A stretch of 56,155 bases of DNA from Bacillota bacterium (lineage in GTDB: Bacteria; Bacillota; Limnochordia; JAAZLZ01), in assembly GCA_012521755.1 (NCBI GenBank), contig JAAYLV010000019.1, positions 1-56,155 on the forward strand. The letters run 5' to 3'. This document shows positions 1-7,449 of this stretch, one piece after another. Positions within the stretch are counted from its first letter, which is position 1. Each line of letters begins with the position of its first letter. Under the pieces are notes generated by a model. It made no database searches and had not been told where the DNA came from. It was given only the letters and a program-made list of their open reading frames with translations. Made by a program: the position numbers and the translations under genes.

Positions 1-390
1 GGAGAAGCGAAGAGCGGTGGACGGCACCGCTCCTCAACTCTTTGTGATGCCTTTGAAGCGGTGGTGGGGGCTCTCTACCTTGACGGAGGCCTTGATGTCG
101 CCCGCAGGTTCGTCCTCTCTAGCGTCGCTGAGGAGATCGGGCGAGTCATCGCGGGCGATGCGCTAGTCGATCCGAAGACGCAGCTGCAGGAGCTGGTGCA
201 GGCAAGACAGCAAGAAACCCCCATGTATCGGCTGGTGAAGACCGAGGGGCCGGACCACAACAAGACCTTCACGGTGGAAGTCTACTGGCAAGATCAGGTC
301 TGGGGGACGGGCCGCGGTCGATCGAAAAAAGCCGCCGAGCAAGCGGCGGCGAAAGAAGCCTTGGATCGAATCGCCGTCACAAATGCCTGA
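1..390 (+). CDS. rnc: Ribonuclease III, C-terminal part (5' end outside window)
   Basis: This is the 3' part of the double-strand-specific endoribonuclease that matures rRNA precursors and cuts structured mRNAs. The reading frame is open from base 1 to the TGA at 388-390, giving 129 visible residues; the start and the first catalytic signature lie upstream of the window. The visible part opens with the end of the nuclease domain, including the DAFEAVVGALYLDGG block that holds a catalytic Glu. A complete double-stranded RNA-binding domain follows, with its KKAAEQAAA helix near the end. The family places rnc directly before smc in many Bacillota; here about 2 kb of other genes intervene. Its last 14 bases overlap the convergent gene on the minus strand. 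Confidence 0.96.
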   Translation, partial: GEAKSGGRHRSSTLCDAFEAVVGALYLDGGLDVARRFVLSSVAEEIGRVIAGDALVDPKTQLQELVQARQQETPMYRLVKTEGPDHNKTFTVEVYWQDQVWGTGRGRSKKAAEQAAAKEALDRIAVTNA

Positions 391-946
391 CCATCCGGAC
401 TACTTTGCCCACTAGGGCGCGGCTTTTCTTTGATAGGCGAGCGTGTTTTGAACCCCGCAGGGGATGGATGATCAGATATTCATCACCGATATCATATAAC
501 CTGCGAAGCTGGAGCTGATCATTCTCCCCTGAAACAAGGAACAAATCGCCACTGACAAAATCGGCCCGAGGGTCGACAATGATCAGATCGTTTATGCCCA
601 CGAGGGGATAGTAATCATCTGTGGAGATGGCTAAGGCAAAGCTAGCCGAGCTTAGTTCACCCTCGCCCACCACGAGGGGAACGACCACTTCACCGCCGGG
701 AGCGCTGCCTTGCAATGGCAGTTCCTGCACAGTATAGCGGATGCCCGACTCCCCAACCTGGCTGTAAGGTCTCCTCTCCCAGCTGAGGACTTCGTCTTTG
801 AACTCCCGCAGCCCCTTGTAGCCCCACTTGTTCAGCCAGTAATAGATGGATTTCTCTTGGGCGTAACCGAGCTCGCGGGCAAGTTCCTTCCCCGTGATGC
901 TAGGGTTTTTTTGAATCAATAGGGCCATCTTCTCCAGATTGTCCAC
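377..946 (-). CDS. HTH regulator with degenerate S24/LexA-like domain
   Basis: A 189-residue protein. The N-terminal ~55 residues look like a winged or simple helix-turn-helix (ITGKELARELGYAQEKSIYYWL). The C-terminal half resembles the S24/LexA peptidase fold: a stretch ending in P, then LIIVDP, GDLFLVS and LRRLY, as in LexA and phage repressors. By eye, the catalytic GDSM segment is replaced by TDDYYP and the general-base Lys position by Arg, so self-cleavage is unlikely. I chose GTG at 946 over the in-frame TTG at 964 because AAGGGGG lies six bases before the GTG. It is convergent with rnc, overlapping it by 14 bases, and divergent from spoVS. The target is unknown; autoregulation or control of spoVS is only a guess. 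Confidence 0.75.
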   Translation of the reverse strand: MDNLEKMALLIQKNPSITGKELARELGYAQEKSIYYWLNKWGYKGLREFKDEVLSWERRPYSQVGESGIRYTVQELPLQGSAPGGEVVVPLVVGEGELSSASFALAISTDDYYPLVGINDLIIVDPRADFVSGDLFLVSGENDQLQLRRLYDIGDEYLIIHPLRGSKHARLSKKSRALVGKVVRMVRHL

Positions 947-1080
947 ATGAATCCCCCTTCTCAACAGGGAATCACTACATACAGATTATGGGATCGGACC
1001 CAAATACCTTTACCCGAAACGTGGCAATTTCCCGGGGCAGCTGTACTGCCGGCATGTATGGCACAAGACGGTGAACTAAA

Positions 1081-1107
1081 GAAGGATTTTTCAGTTAATT
1101 AGCGAAT
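1081..1107 (+). promoter_or_regulatory. SigH-type promoter of spoVS
   Basis: GAAGGATTT at 1081-1089 matches the -35 consensus RnAGGAwWW at every position. AGCGAAT at 1101-1107 matches the -10 consensus RnnGAAT at every position, and the spacer is 11 bases. In Bacillus subtilis spoVS is a known SigH target, so the match is where it is expected. Transcription would start near 1114. Confidence 0.85.
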
Positions 1108-1133
1108 AGGCTTTAGTAAGAAATTATGGGCGC

Positions 1134-1260
1134 CCTTGGGGAAACCATCAGAATACCCAAACGAGGTGATGAGACCAAGGAAAGGCTTCACTAACTAAAT
1201 CCACCCGTAATCCCAGCCAGAGGAAAGAGAGTTCCAAACGATAAGCCTGTGTTTGAAACA
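1134..1260 (+). promoter_or_regulatory. Structured 5' leader of spoVS
   Basis: The leader can fold into nested helices: CCTTGG 1134-1139 with CCAAGG 1175-1180, enclosing CATCA 1146-1150 with TGATG 1167-1171. A second helix pairs AGGCTT 1183-1188 with AAGCCT 1243-1248, enclosing GGAA 1222-1225 with TTCC 1232-1235. A short palindrome, TGTTT-G-AAACA at 1250-1260, sits just before the ribosome binding site. I do not recognise a known riboswitch class. No covariation can be checked here, so this is only a candidate regulatory RNA. Confidence 0.4.
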
Positions 1261-1274
1261 AAAGGAGGACTACC

Positions 1275-1535
1275 ATGGAGATACTCAAAGTAGCAGCAGA
1301 TTCCAAGCCAAAGTCGGTTGCAGGGGCTCTGGCCGCCGTGGTTCGGGAGATGGGGTCGGCGGAACTGCAAGCTGTCGGTGCAGGGGCCGTCAATCAGGCC
1401 ATTAAAGCCATTGCCATCAGCAGGGGATTCGTCGCCCCCAACGGCATCGACCTCATTTGCATACCTGCTTTCGCCGAAATCGAGATCGACGACCAGGAAA
1501 GAACGGCCATTCGCTTTTTGGTCGAACCCCGCTAA
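1275..1535 (+). CDS. spoVS: Stage V sporulation protein S
   Basis: An 86-residue protein that matches SpoVS almost along its full length: MEILKVAADSKPKSVAGAL at the start, then the GAGAVNQAIKAIAI and RGFVAP segments, LICIPAF, and an ERTAIRFLVEPR end. SpoVS is an Alba-fold, probably nucleic-acid-binding protein needed for normal spore coat formation and affecting septation in Bacillus. It is widespread in spore formers, with relatives in some non-sporulating thermophiles. The ATG is preceded by AAAGGAGG at 1260-1267. The gene is monocistronic by appearance: it has its own SigH-type promoter and a terminator hairpin after it. This is the clearest sporulation marker in the window. Confidence 0.96.
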   Translation: MEILKVAADSKPKSVAGALAAVVREMGSAELQAVGAGAVNQAIKAIAISRGFVAPNGIDLICIPAFAEIEIDDQERTAIRFLVEPR

Positions 1536-1567
1536 ACAAACCACGGGGTGGTAAACAGCACCAGTCC

Positions 1568-1600
1568 CTCCCCTCCCTCCAGGGAGGGGAGACCCTTTTT
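1568..1600 (+). terminator. Rho-independent terminator after spoVS
   Basis: CTCCCCTCCCT (1568-1578) pairs with AGGGAGGGGAG (1581-1591). The two-base gap means the innermost pairs must open to form a loop. A T-run follows at 1596-1600 after ACCC. Confidence 0.7.
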
Positions 1601-1673
1601 CCACCTCTTCCGGACATATTTGCCTTAGACAAGCAATATATATTAAACGCAGGTTAAGGGAAGGGGTGGACTT

Positions 1674-2375
1674 TTGGACATGGACAATCAGTCCCGCGAT
1701 TTGCAGCTGATTAGGCAAATCCGCAAAGGAGATGCCAGCGCCAAAGAAGAGCTGGTCCGCAAGTATCTGCCCATGATCAAGCACATTGTGCGGAATCACT
1801 ATGCTTCTTTCCTCGACTATGATGACCTAATCCAAGAAGGCATGATCGGCCTTTTGAGCGCCATCGACGAATACCGGCCGGAGAAGTTCGCCATTAAGTT
1901 CAGCTCCTTCGCCTACATTTGCATCATCCGTAAGATCTACAACGTCATCAAACATACTAACGGTAATAAGCACCGGGCCTTAAACGATGCTATTTCCCTT
2001 TACACCTTCGTCAATGCGGATGAGACCAGGACCATGCTGGATCACATCGCCAGCGGGCGCAGCCCCGAAGAACTAGTGGAAGAGCAGATCCTTGCCCAAA
2101 AGCTAGAAGAGGTCCTAAGGAATCACTTGTCCATCCTGGAATACACCGTCCTCATTTTCCTCCTCAGCGGCTACACGGCCCAAGAAATCGAACGGGAGCT
2201 GGGCGTGAGCAGCAAGGTCATCGACAATGCCCGCACGCGGGTCAAGTTGAAACTCAGCCGCATCCTGCACAAGTACGGTTCCCTCCTCAGCCCGCAAGTT
2301 CCCCTCAACGTGCGCAAACGGGAAGACCTTTATCGAAAGCTCCCCCTGATTACTCTCCCCATCAGCCTCAGCTAA
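1674..2375 (+). CDS. SigH-family sporulation sigma factor
   Basis: A 233-residue sigma-70 family protein with regions 2 to 4. Region 2 contains DYDDLIQEGMIGLLSAI followed by FSSFAYICIIRKI. The TMLDHIASGRSPEELVEEQ stretch and a region 4 helix-turn-helix (YTAQEIERELGVSSKVIDNA) follow. The linker TLLDxISG-like sequence and the overall spacing resemble Spo0H/SigH rather than SigF, SigG, SigE or SigD. The TTG start has AAGGGG seven bases upstream; an in-frame ATG at 1680 is a possible alternative. The classical sigH usually sits near rpoB/secE, so this may be a paralogue or a relocated copy. It lies between spoVS, which has a perfect SigH promoter, and smc. Confidence 0.85.
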   Translation: MDMDNQSRDLQLIRQIRKGDASAKEELVRKYLPMIKHIVRNHYASFLDYDDLIQEGMIGLLSAIDEYRPEKFAIKFSSFAYICIIRKIYNVIKHTNGNKHRALNDAISLYTFVNADETRTMLDHIASGRSPEELVEEQILAQKLEEVLRNHLSILEYTVLIFLLSGYTAQEIERELGVSSKVIDNARTRVKLKLSRILHKYGSLLSPQVPLNVRKREDLYRKLPLITLPISLS

Positions 2376-2385
2376 AGTCACTCCT

Positions 2386-2416
2386 GGGATTGGCGGAAAG
2401 ACACTCCACCAATCCC
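2386..2416 (+). terminator. Hairpin after the sigma gene, possible terminator
   Basis: GGGATTGG (2386-2393) pairs with CCAATCCC (2409-2416). One mismatch and two more G-C pairs extend the stem inward around a nine-base loop. There is no clear T-run, so termination is uncertain. Confidence 0.45.
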
Positions 2417-2422
2417 ATTCCG

Positions 2423-2431
2423 TGTTATAAT
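2423..2431 (+). promoter_or_regulatory. Extended -10 promoter of smc
   Basis: TGTTATAAT contains a perfect -10 TATAAT (2426-2431) with a TG extension. No good -35 lies 16-18 bases upstream, which is common for extended -10 promoters. It is 34 bases before the smc start. Confidence 0.6.
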
Positions 2432-2464
2432 CAATGATGAATGCCCTAAGGGGAGAGATTCTCA

Positions 2465-5400
2465 TTGCATCTTAAACGACTGGAACTCGTTGGCTTCAAG
2501 TCTTTTGCCCAACGCACCCGGATCGAGTTTGGGGCGGGCCTCAATGCGGTGGTCGGTCCCAACGGATGCGGGAAGAGCAACATTGCCGACGCCATCCGCT
2601 GGGTCCTTGGGGAGCAGAGCGTCCGGAGCCTCAGGGGAAGCAGGATGGAAGATGTGATTTTCGCCGGCACCGACAAGAGGCCGCCCCTTGGGTATGCAGA
2701 AGTGGCCTTAACCTTGGACAACAGTTCAGAAGCCTTGCCCCTGCCGTACAAAGAAGTGACTGTCACCCGCAAACTGTTCCGGTCGGGGGAGAGCCAGTTT
2801 GCCATCAATCAGACTGGCTGCCGCCTCCGGGATATCCACGAGCTTTTCATTGATACTGGTTTGAGCAAGGCATCCTACGCCCTGATCGGACAAGGGCAGC
2901 TAGACAGCATCCTCAGCGCCAACCCCATGGACCGGCGCATGCTCCTCGATGAAGCCGCGGGGATCAATAAATATAAGATCAAGAAAGAACAGGCCAATCA
3001 GCGTTTGGCCCAGACTAACGAGGATCTGGGGAAGATCGAGGCCTTGCTGACGGAGCTCAAGGAGCAGTTGGTCCCTCTCCAGGCCCGGGCCGAGCGGGCC
3101 CGCCGCTACTTGGAACTGCGCTCCCGGCTTCGCCGCGCGGAGGAGACTTTAGCCCTGTGGCGATGGCATAAGCTCAGGGAAAAAGAAGGAGAGCTCACAT
3201 CCCTCCTCGAGGTGCACCAGGGGCGCCTCGATGAAATCATCGCCGCTAGCGAAGAGATTGCGAGGGACAGGAAAGCCCTCCAGGAGGAGGCAGCGAAACT
3301 GGATGGGGCCCTTGCGGAAGGGGCAAGGAGCCTGGAGGAGCAACAAGCTGCCGCCAGTAATCTGCGGGCCCAAATCCAGCTGCTGAGGGGCGAGCTGGAA
3401 CTGTTGCAAAGGGAGTTTGCGGCAAGCAAGGCCGGCCAGGAAGAATTAGAGGGGAAGGAGCGGGATTTGGCCGCGGCCATCGGCCGGCAGCAAAGTCGAG
3501 TGGAGGAGGCCAGAATGGGCGCGGCTGACGCCCGCAGCCGCTTCCAAGACCTCGCCCAGCGAGACAGCGCCACCCGGGATGAATTGACCGCCGCCCGCGG
3601 CAAACTGGAAGAGATGCGGGGTCAGCTCCTCGATGTCCTGCAAGAAGAAGTCAACCAGAGAAACGAAGAGCAAAACTTGCATAAGGAAATCGCCAGGCTC
3701 CAAGAAGCGGCGGCAGACTTGGCCCGCGAGCTGGATAGCCTGGAGGAATATGCGAAGACCCTTGCCGACCAGAGGCGAAGGCTTGAGCAGTCAAGCGGGG
3801 AGGCCCGGGCCACTTTGGCGGACCTAGAGCACAAAAGGGAGGAAGTCCGCGGGACGCTTCTGTCTTTGCAATCGCGGGCTCGAGAGGGGCAAGGGGAGAT
3901 AGGGGCCTTAGAGCGGTCAATGCAAGAACGAAAGGCACGCCTTCGGGCCCTTCAGGAAATGGAGCGAACCTACCAAGGCTATTTCCTCGGCTCGCGGACG
4001 GTGCTGCAACACCAAGACCGCTGGCCGGGAGTCTACGGCCCAGTGGCCCGGCTGATCCAGGTCCCGGCCGACTATGAGAAGGCGATTGCTGTCGCATTGG
4101 GAAGCAGCCTGCAAAACATCATTACCTCTACCGAAGAGGTAGCCCTGACCGTTGTTCGCTTCTTGAAGGCAAGGAAGGGCGGACGGGCGACTTTTCTTCC
4201 CCTCGACACTATTCGACCACAACGACTTGCGCCGAATGATGCAAGGCACCTGTCTGCTCCCGGAGTGATCGGCGTGGCCTCTGAACTTGTGGACTTCGAT
4301 CCATTGTTTCGCCCCGCCGTCGAATACCTCCTCGGCCGCTGCATCTTGACTGTCGACCTGGAGTCGGCGACGGAGCTTGCTCACAAGATGCGTTCTTTTC
4401 ATCGGATTATCACCCTCGAGGGGGATTTCATCAGCCCTGGAGGCGCAATTACAGGGGGCAGCAGCCGCGGAGGCGATGCCTCGCTGCTGCAGCGAAGGCG
4501 GCAACTAGAGGAGCTGCGAACCCTCCTGGCCGGGGAGGAAGGGCAGTTGGAGGAAAAGCAAAAGGAACAGGCCCGGCTGCAAGAGCAGCAAGCAGCGTGT
4601 GAACGGGAGCTTCGGCATCTTGACGAAAGACGTCACCAACTGGAACTCGAGCTGGCGCGACAACTCAAGGAGCTAGACGGCTTGGAGCTGCAGCAAAACC
4701 GGCTGGTCGATCAGATCCAGGCTTTAGCTGCTCAGCAAGCCCAATTGGACAAGGCGGCTGGGCGAAATAAGGAGGAGCTCGCCTCCTTGCAGGCCAAGCA
4801 TGAGCAGTGCAAGGCCCGCCGGAGCCGTCTCGAAGAAGAAATCGAAGCGCTTCAAGGGACTATCCTGGAGCTGGAGCAAGCCTCCCGAACAGATGAACAA
4901 GACCTCAGGGCTGCAGAAGTGGCAGTGGCCAGTCGGCAGGCGGCCTTAGAGCGGGAAGAGGAGAGACTGCGGGAACTGCAGGACGCACTCTTTGAACTGG
5001 GGGAGCGGAAAAAAGCCCAGCAGACTCGCCAAATGGAGCTTCAGGACCGGGAGACGCAGGGACGGCAAGCTTTGCTCCAAGCTCAGGAAAAGCTTGAGGC
5101 GTTGGAGGGGACAATCAAGGCTCAAAGGGAACAGATGAGGAGCAGTAAGGGGAGGCTGGAGGAGACAAGCCGCCTTATCGACGAGCTAGGCCTTCGCTTG
5201 GAGGGACTCCGCAAAGAAGGGGGCATCCTCGAGAGCAAGGTGAACAGGTTGACCTTGGAGCTGGAGAGAACACTCTGGCGAAAAGATGAGGAAAGGAAGC
5301 TCCTTGCAAGTTTGGGCGTTGAGGATCCCCTCGCCTGTCCGGTGGAGGAGCCCCACCCAGGGCTGCAAGAGGAAGTTGCCGCCCTGCAAAGACAGCTGGA

Positions 5401-6013
5401 TGAGCTAGGGCCAGTCGATCCCCAGACAATCCCCGAAGCCGAGGCGTTGGCAGAGCGCTGCGAGTTTCTCAGTCGCCAGTTCCATGATCTGATCCTCGCC
5501 CGGGAGGACTTGGAGAAGCTGGTGGCCACCATCGATAGGGACTCGCGGGCCCGCTTCTTGGAAACCTTCGCGGAGGTGCGCCGGGAGTTTCGAGGGCTTT
5601 TCGAACAGCTTTTCGATGGCGGCAAAGCAGATCTGGAGCTTCTGGAACCGGATCAGCCCCTCGCATCGGGGATCGAAATCATTGCCCACCTGCCGGGGAA
5701 AAAAACGCAAAGCTTAGCCTTGCTGTCGGGGGGAGAGAGAGCTTTGACAGCCATTGGGCTCTTGTTTGCTTTGCTCAAGGTGCGGCCAAGCCCCTTTTGC
5801 TTGCTCGATGAGATCGATGCCGCCCTCGATGAAGCGAACCTCGATCGCTACATTGGCGTGCTGGTAGACTATGCCCGCAGCCATCAAGTGATCGTGATCT
5901 CCCATCGCCCTAAGGTGATGGAAGCAGCCGAGAGCCTTCTGGGAATAACTATGGCGGAAAAGGGAGTTTCTCAGGTAATATCGCTGCGCTTGGCAGCGCA
6001 GCAGGAGGGGTGA
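2465..6013 (+). CDS. smc: Chromosome segregation ATPase SMC
   Basis: A full-length 1182-residue SMC protein, the core of the bacterial condensin with ScpA and ScpB that compacts and separates sister chromosomes. The N-terminal head has Walker A GPNGCGKSN at residues 31-39. Two long coiled-coil arms, rich in Glu, Gln, Arg and Leu, flank a hinge at roughly residues 515-660 that contains VYGPVARLI and the Gly-rich SPGGAITGGSS segment. The C-terminal head has the ABC signature LLSGGERAL near residue 1087 and Walker B LLDEIDAALDEAN near 1112. The start is a TTG at 2465, with AAGGGGAG about nine bases upstream. It is followed by ftsY after seven bases, as in most Bacillota. Confidence 0.97.
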   Translation: MHLKRLELVGFKSFAQRTRIEFGAGLNAVVGPNGCGKSNIADAIRWVLGEQSVRSLRGSRMEDVIFAGTDKRPPLGYAEVALTLDNSSEALPLPYKEVTVTRKLFRSGESQFAINQTGCRLRDIHELFIDTGLSKASYALIGQGQLDSILSANPMDRRMLLDEAAGINKYKIKKEQANQRLAQTNEDLGKIEALLTELKEQLVPLQARAERARRYLELRSRLRRAEETLALWRWHKLREKEGELTSLLEVHQGRLDEIIAASEEIARDRKALQEEAAKLDGALAEGARSLEEQQAAASNLRAQIQLLRGELELLQREFAASKAGQEELEGKERDLAAAIGRQQSRVEEARMGAADARSRFQDLAQRDSATRDELTAARGKLEEMRGQLLDVLQEEVNQRNEEQNLHKEIARLQEAAADLARELDSLEEYAKTLADQRRRLEQSSGEARATLADLEHKREEVRGTLLSLQSRAREGQGEIGALERSMQERKARLRALQEMERTYQGYFLGSRTVLQHQDRWPGVYGPVARLIQVPADYEKAIAVALGSSLQNIITSTEEVALTVVRFLKARKGGRATFLPLDTIRPQRLAPNDARHLSAPGVIGVASELVDFDPLFRPAVEYLLGRCILTVDLESATELAHKMRSFHRIITLEGDFISPGGAITGGSSRGGDASLLQRRRQLEELRTLLAGEEGQLEEKQKEQARLQEQQAACERELRHLDERRHQLELELARQLKELDGLELQQNRLVDQIQALAAQQAQLDKAAGRNKEELASLQAKHEQCKARRSRLEEEIEALQGTILELEQASRTDEQDLRAAEVAVASRQAALEREEERLRELQDALFELGERKKAQQTRQMELQDRETQGRQALLQAQEKLEALEGTIKAQREQMRSSKGRLEETSRLIDELGLRLEGLRKEGGILESKVNRLTLELERTLWRKDEERKLLASLGVEDPLACPVEEPHPGLQEEVAALQRQLDELGPVDPQTIPEAEALAERCEFLSRQFHDLILAREDLEKLVATIDRDSRARFLETFAEVRREFRGLFEQLFDGGKADLELLEPDQPLASGIEIIAHLPGKKTQSLALLSGGERALTAIGLLFALLKVRPSPFCLLDEIDAALDEANLDRYIGVLVDYARSHQVIVISHRPKVMEAAESLLGITMAEKGVSQVISLRLAAQQEG

Positions 6014-6020
6014 ATACATA

Positions 6021-6992
6021 TTGGCTTGGCGTAATCTCTTTCGCCGCGGGGAGGGGAAAGCCCCCGATGAGCCGGGTATCCTCGACCGGCTGAAGGCTGG
6101 TCTGCAAAAAACGAGGACGATGTTGACCGACGGCTTAGACAATGTGCTCCGAGGTCATCGGCAGATTGAGGAGTCTCTCTTTGAAGAGCTGGAGGAACTC
6201 CTCATCCAGGCCGATGTGGGGATGAAGACTACCTTGGAGCTGGTTGATTGGCTGCGGGAGGAGTGTCGGCAGCAAAAGATGACCGACCCGCAAGGAGTCA
6301 AACCACTACTGGCCCAGCGAATGAAAGAAATCCTGGGCAGCTGCTCAGCCCCCCTGGCCGAAGGTCCGGACCAGCCCACAGTCTACTTAGTCGTTGGCGT
6401 CAACGGGACGGGCAAGACGACGACCGTGGGCAAACTGGCCGCCCGTTGTCAAAGGCGGGGACAAAAAGTCCTGTTGGGGGCTGCCGACACTTTTCGCGCC
6501 GCGGCAATTGAGCAATTGGAGACTTGGGCCGCGCGCAGCGGCGCCGAGATCGTCAAGCACCAGGCGGGGGCCGACCCGGCGGCAGTGGCCCACGATGCTG
6601 CCCAGGCCGCCAAGGCCAGAGGCGTCCATACCCTCATCATCGATACCGCCGGCCGGCTCCACACCAAATCGAACCTTATGGCGGAACTGGAGAAGATCGA
6701 GAAGGTCCTTGCCCGCTCTTTAGGCCGCCGTCCCGATGAGGTGCTACTGGTGGTAGATGCCACCACCGGCCAGAATGCCATCTCCCAAGCCAAGATGTTT
6801 AAGGGGGCAGTCGAACCGACGGGGGTGGTTCTGACCAAGCTCGATGGTACGGCCAAGGGCGGCATCGTCTTGGCCATCGCCGCGGAAGTTGGGTTGCCAG
6901 TCAAACTCATCGGTGTCGGCGAGGGCATCGATGACCTACGGGATTTTCACCCGGAGCTTTTTGTTGAGGCCATCTTGGCGGAAGGTAGTTGA
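6021..6992 (+). CDS. ftsY: Signal recognition particle receptor FtsY
   Basis: A 323-residue SRP receptor GTPase that docks SRP-ribosome complexes at the membrane. A short N-terminal segment and a helical N domain precede the G domain. The G domain shows G1 GVNGTGKTTT at about residues 125-134, then DTFRAAAIEQL, G3 DTAGR near 208 and G4 TKLDG near 271. The acidic A domain found in E. coli is absent, as is usual in Bacillota. The start is TTG with AGGAGGGG (6003-6010) overlapping the end of smc, so translation is probably coupled. The partner SRP protein Ffh is encoded about 450 bases downstream. Confidence 0.96.
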   Translation: MAWRNLFRRGEGKAPDEPGILDRLKAGLQKTRTMLTDGLDNVLRGHRQIEESLFEELEELLIQADVGMKTTLELVDWLREECRQQKMTDPQGVKPLLAQRMKEILGSCSAPLAEGPDQPTVYLVVGVNGTGKTTTVGKLAARCQRRGQKVLLGAADTFRAAAIEQLETWAARSGAEIVKHQAGADPAAVAHDAAQAAKARGVHTLIIDTAGRLHTKSNLMAELEKIEKVLARSLGRRPDEVLLVVDATTGQNAISQAKMFKGAVEPTGVVLTKLDGTAKGGIVLAIAAEVGLPVKLIGVGEGIDDLRDFHPELFVEAILAEGS

Positions 6993-7056
6993 CAAACCAG
7001 CCAGCTTTCACTATACTGGCACTGTAAAGGCGAAGACCTTGACAGGGGGGAAGTCA

Positions 7057-7431
7057 ATGGATGCTCCCGCCAAGACGGTGCACATGAATTTGCTGTTCGA
7101 TCACTACGGGCAGCTCCTAACGGACCGGCAGCGGGAGATCTTCCTGCTGTACTACCACGATGACCTTTCCTTAGGGGAAATCGCCGAGAACATCCAAATC
7201 AGTCGGCAAGGGGTTCATGATACTCTTCAGCGGGTCGAACAGGCCTTGCTCGATTTGGAAGGAAGCTTGGGCCTTCTGGCCAAGGAGCAGCGAAGGCAAA
7301 ACACGCTGCGATCTCTACAGGGCCTGCTTCAGGATATGCTGGGGCATGTGGAGGGCCGGGTGCCGGATGCGTTCTTGCTTCAGAGACTGCGGGAAGCGCT
7401 GGCTGCAGTTGAGGAGCTGATGACAGAATAG
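7057..7431 (+). CDS. ylxM: YlxM/p13-family SRP-associated HTH protein
   Basis: A 124-residue protein. The N-terminal ~70 residues match the YlxM family: FDHYGQLLTDRQREIFLLYYHDDLSLGEIAE, then a sigma-region-4-like helix-turn-helix NIQISRQGVHDTLQRVE. YlxM lies next to ffh in many Bacillota and its streptococcal homologue binds SRP components and modulates Ffh/FtsY GTPase activity. The ATG at 7057 has a GGGGGGAAG stretch just before it. Longer readings of the frame into ftsY have no ribosome binding site and were discarded. It lies between ftsY and ffh, the standard location. Confidence 0.92.
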   Translation: MDAPAKTVHMNLLFDHYGQLLTDRQREIFLLYYHDDLSLGEIAENIQISRQGVHDTLQRVEQALLDLEGSLGLLAKEQRRQNTLRSLQGLLQDMLGHVEGRVPDAFLLQRLREALAAVEELMTE

Positions 7432-7449
7432 CCCTAGAGGAGGGCCGTC

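Larger units (their letters stand above)
947..1274. other. Divergent intergenic region with spoVS promoter and leader
   Basis: This 328-base region carries no gene that I can support. It separates the minus-strand regulator from spoVS. It holds a small inverted repeat (GGCAG-CTGTA-CTGCC, 1036-1050), a consensus SigH-type promoter (1081-1107), and a leader of about 160 bases with several pairable segments ending at an AAAGGAGG ribosome binding site. Confidence 0.7.

Noticed and set aside
1108-1274. spoVS leader as a c-di-AMP or c-di-GMP riboswitch
   Set aside because: Some short runs (GGGGAAACC, GAGGTGATG) recall such motifs, but the conserved cores I know are not present in order.
3106-3603. 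Several antisense frames within smc
   Set aside because: They follow the coiled-coil codon pattern of smc and show repetitive Ser/Arg-rich translations, as expected for shadows.
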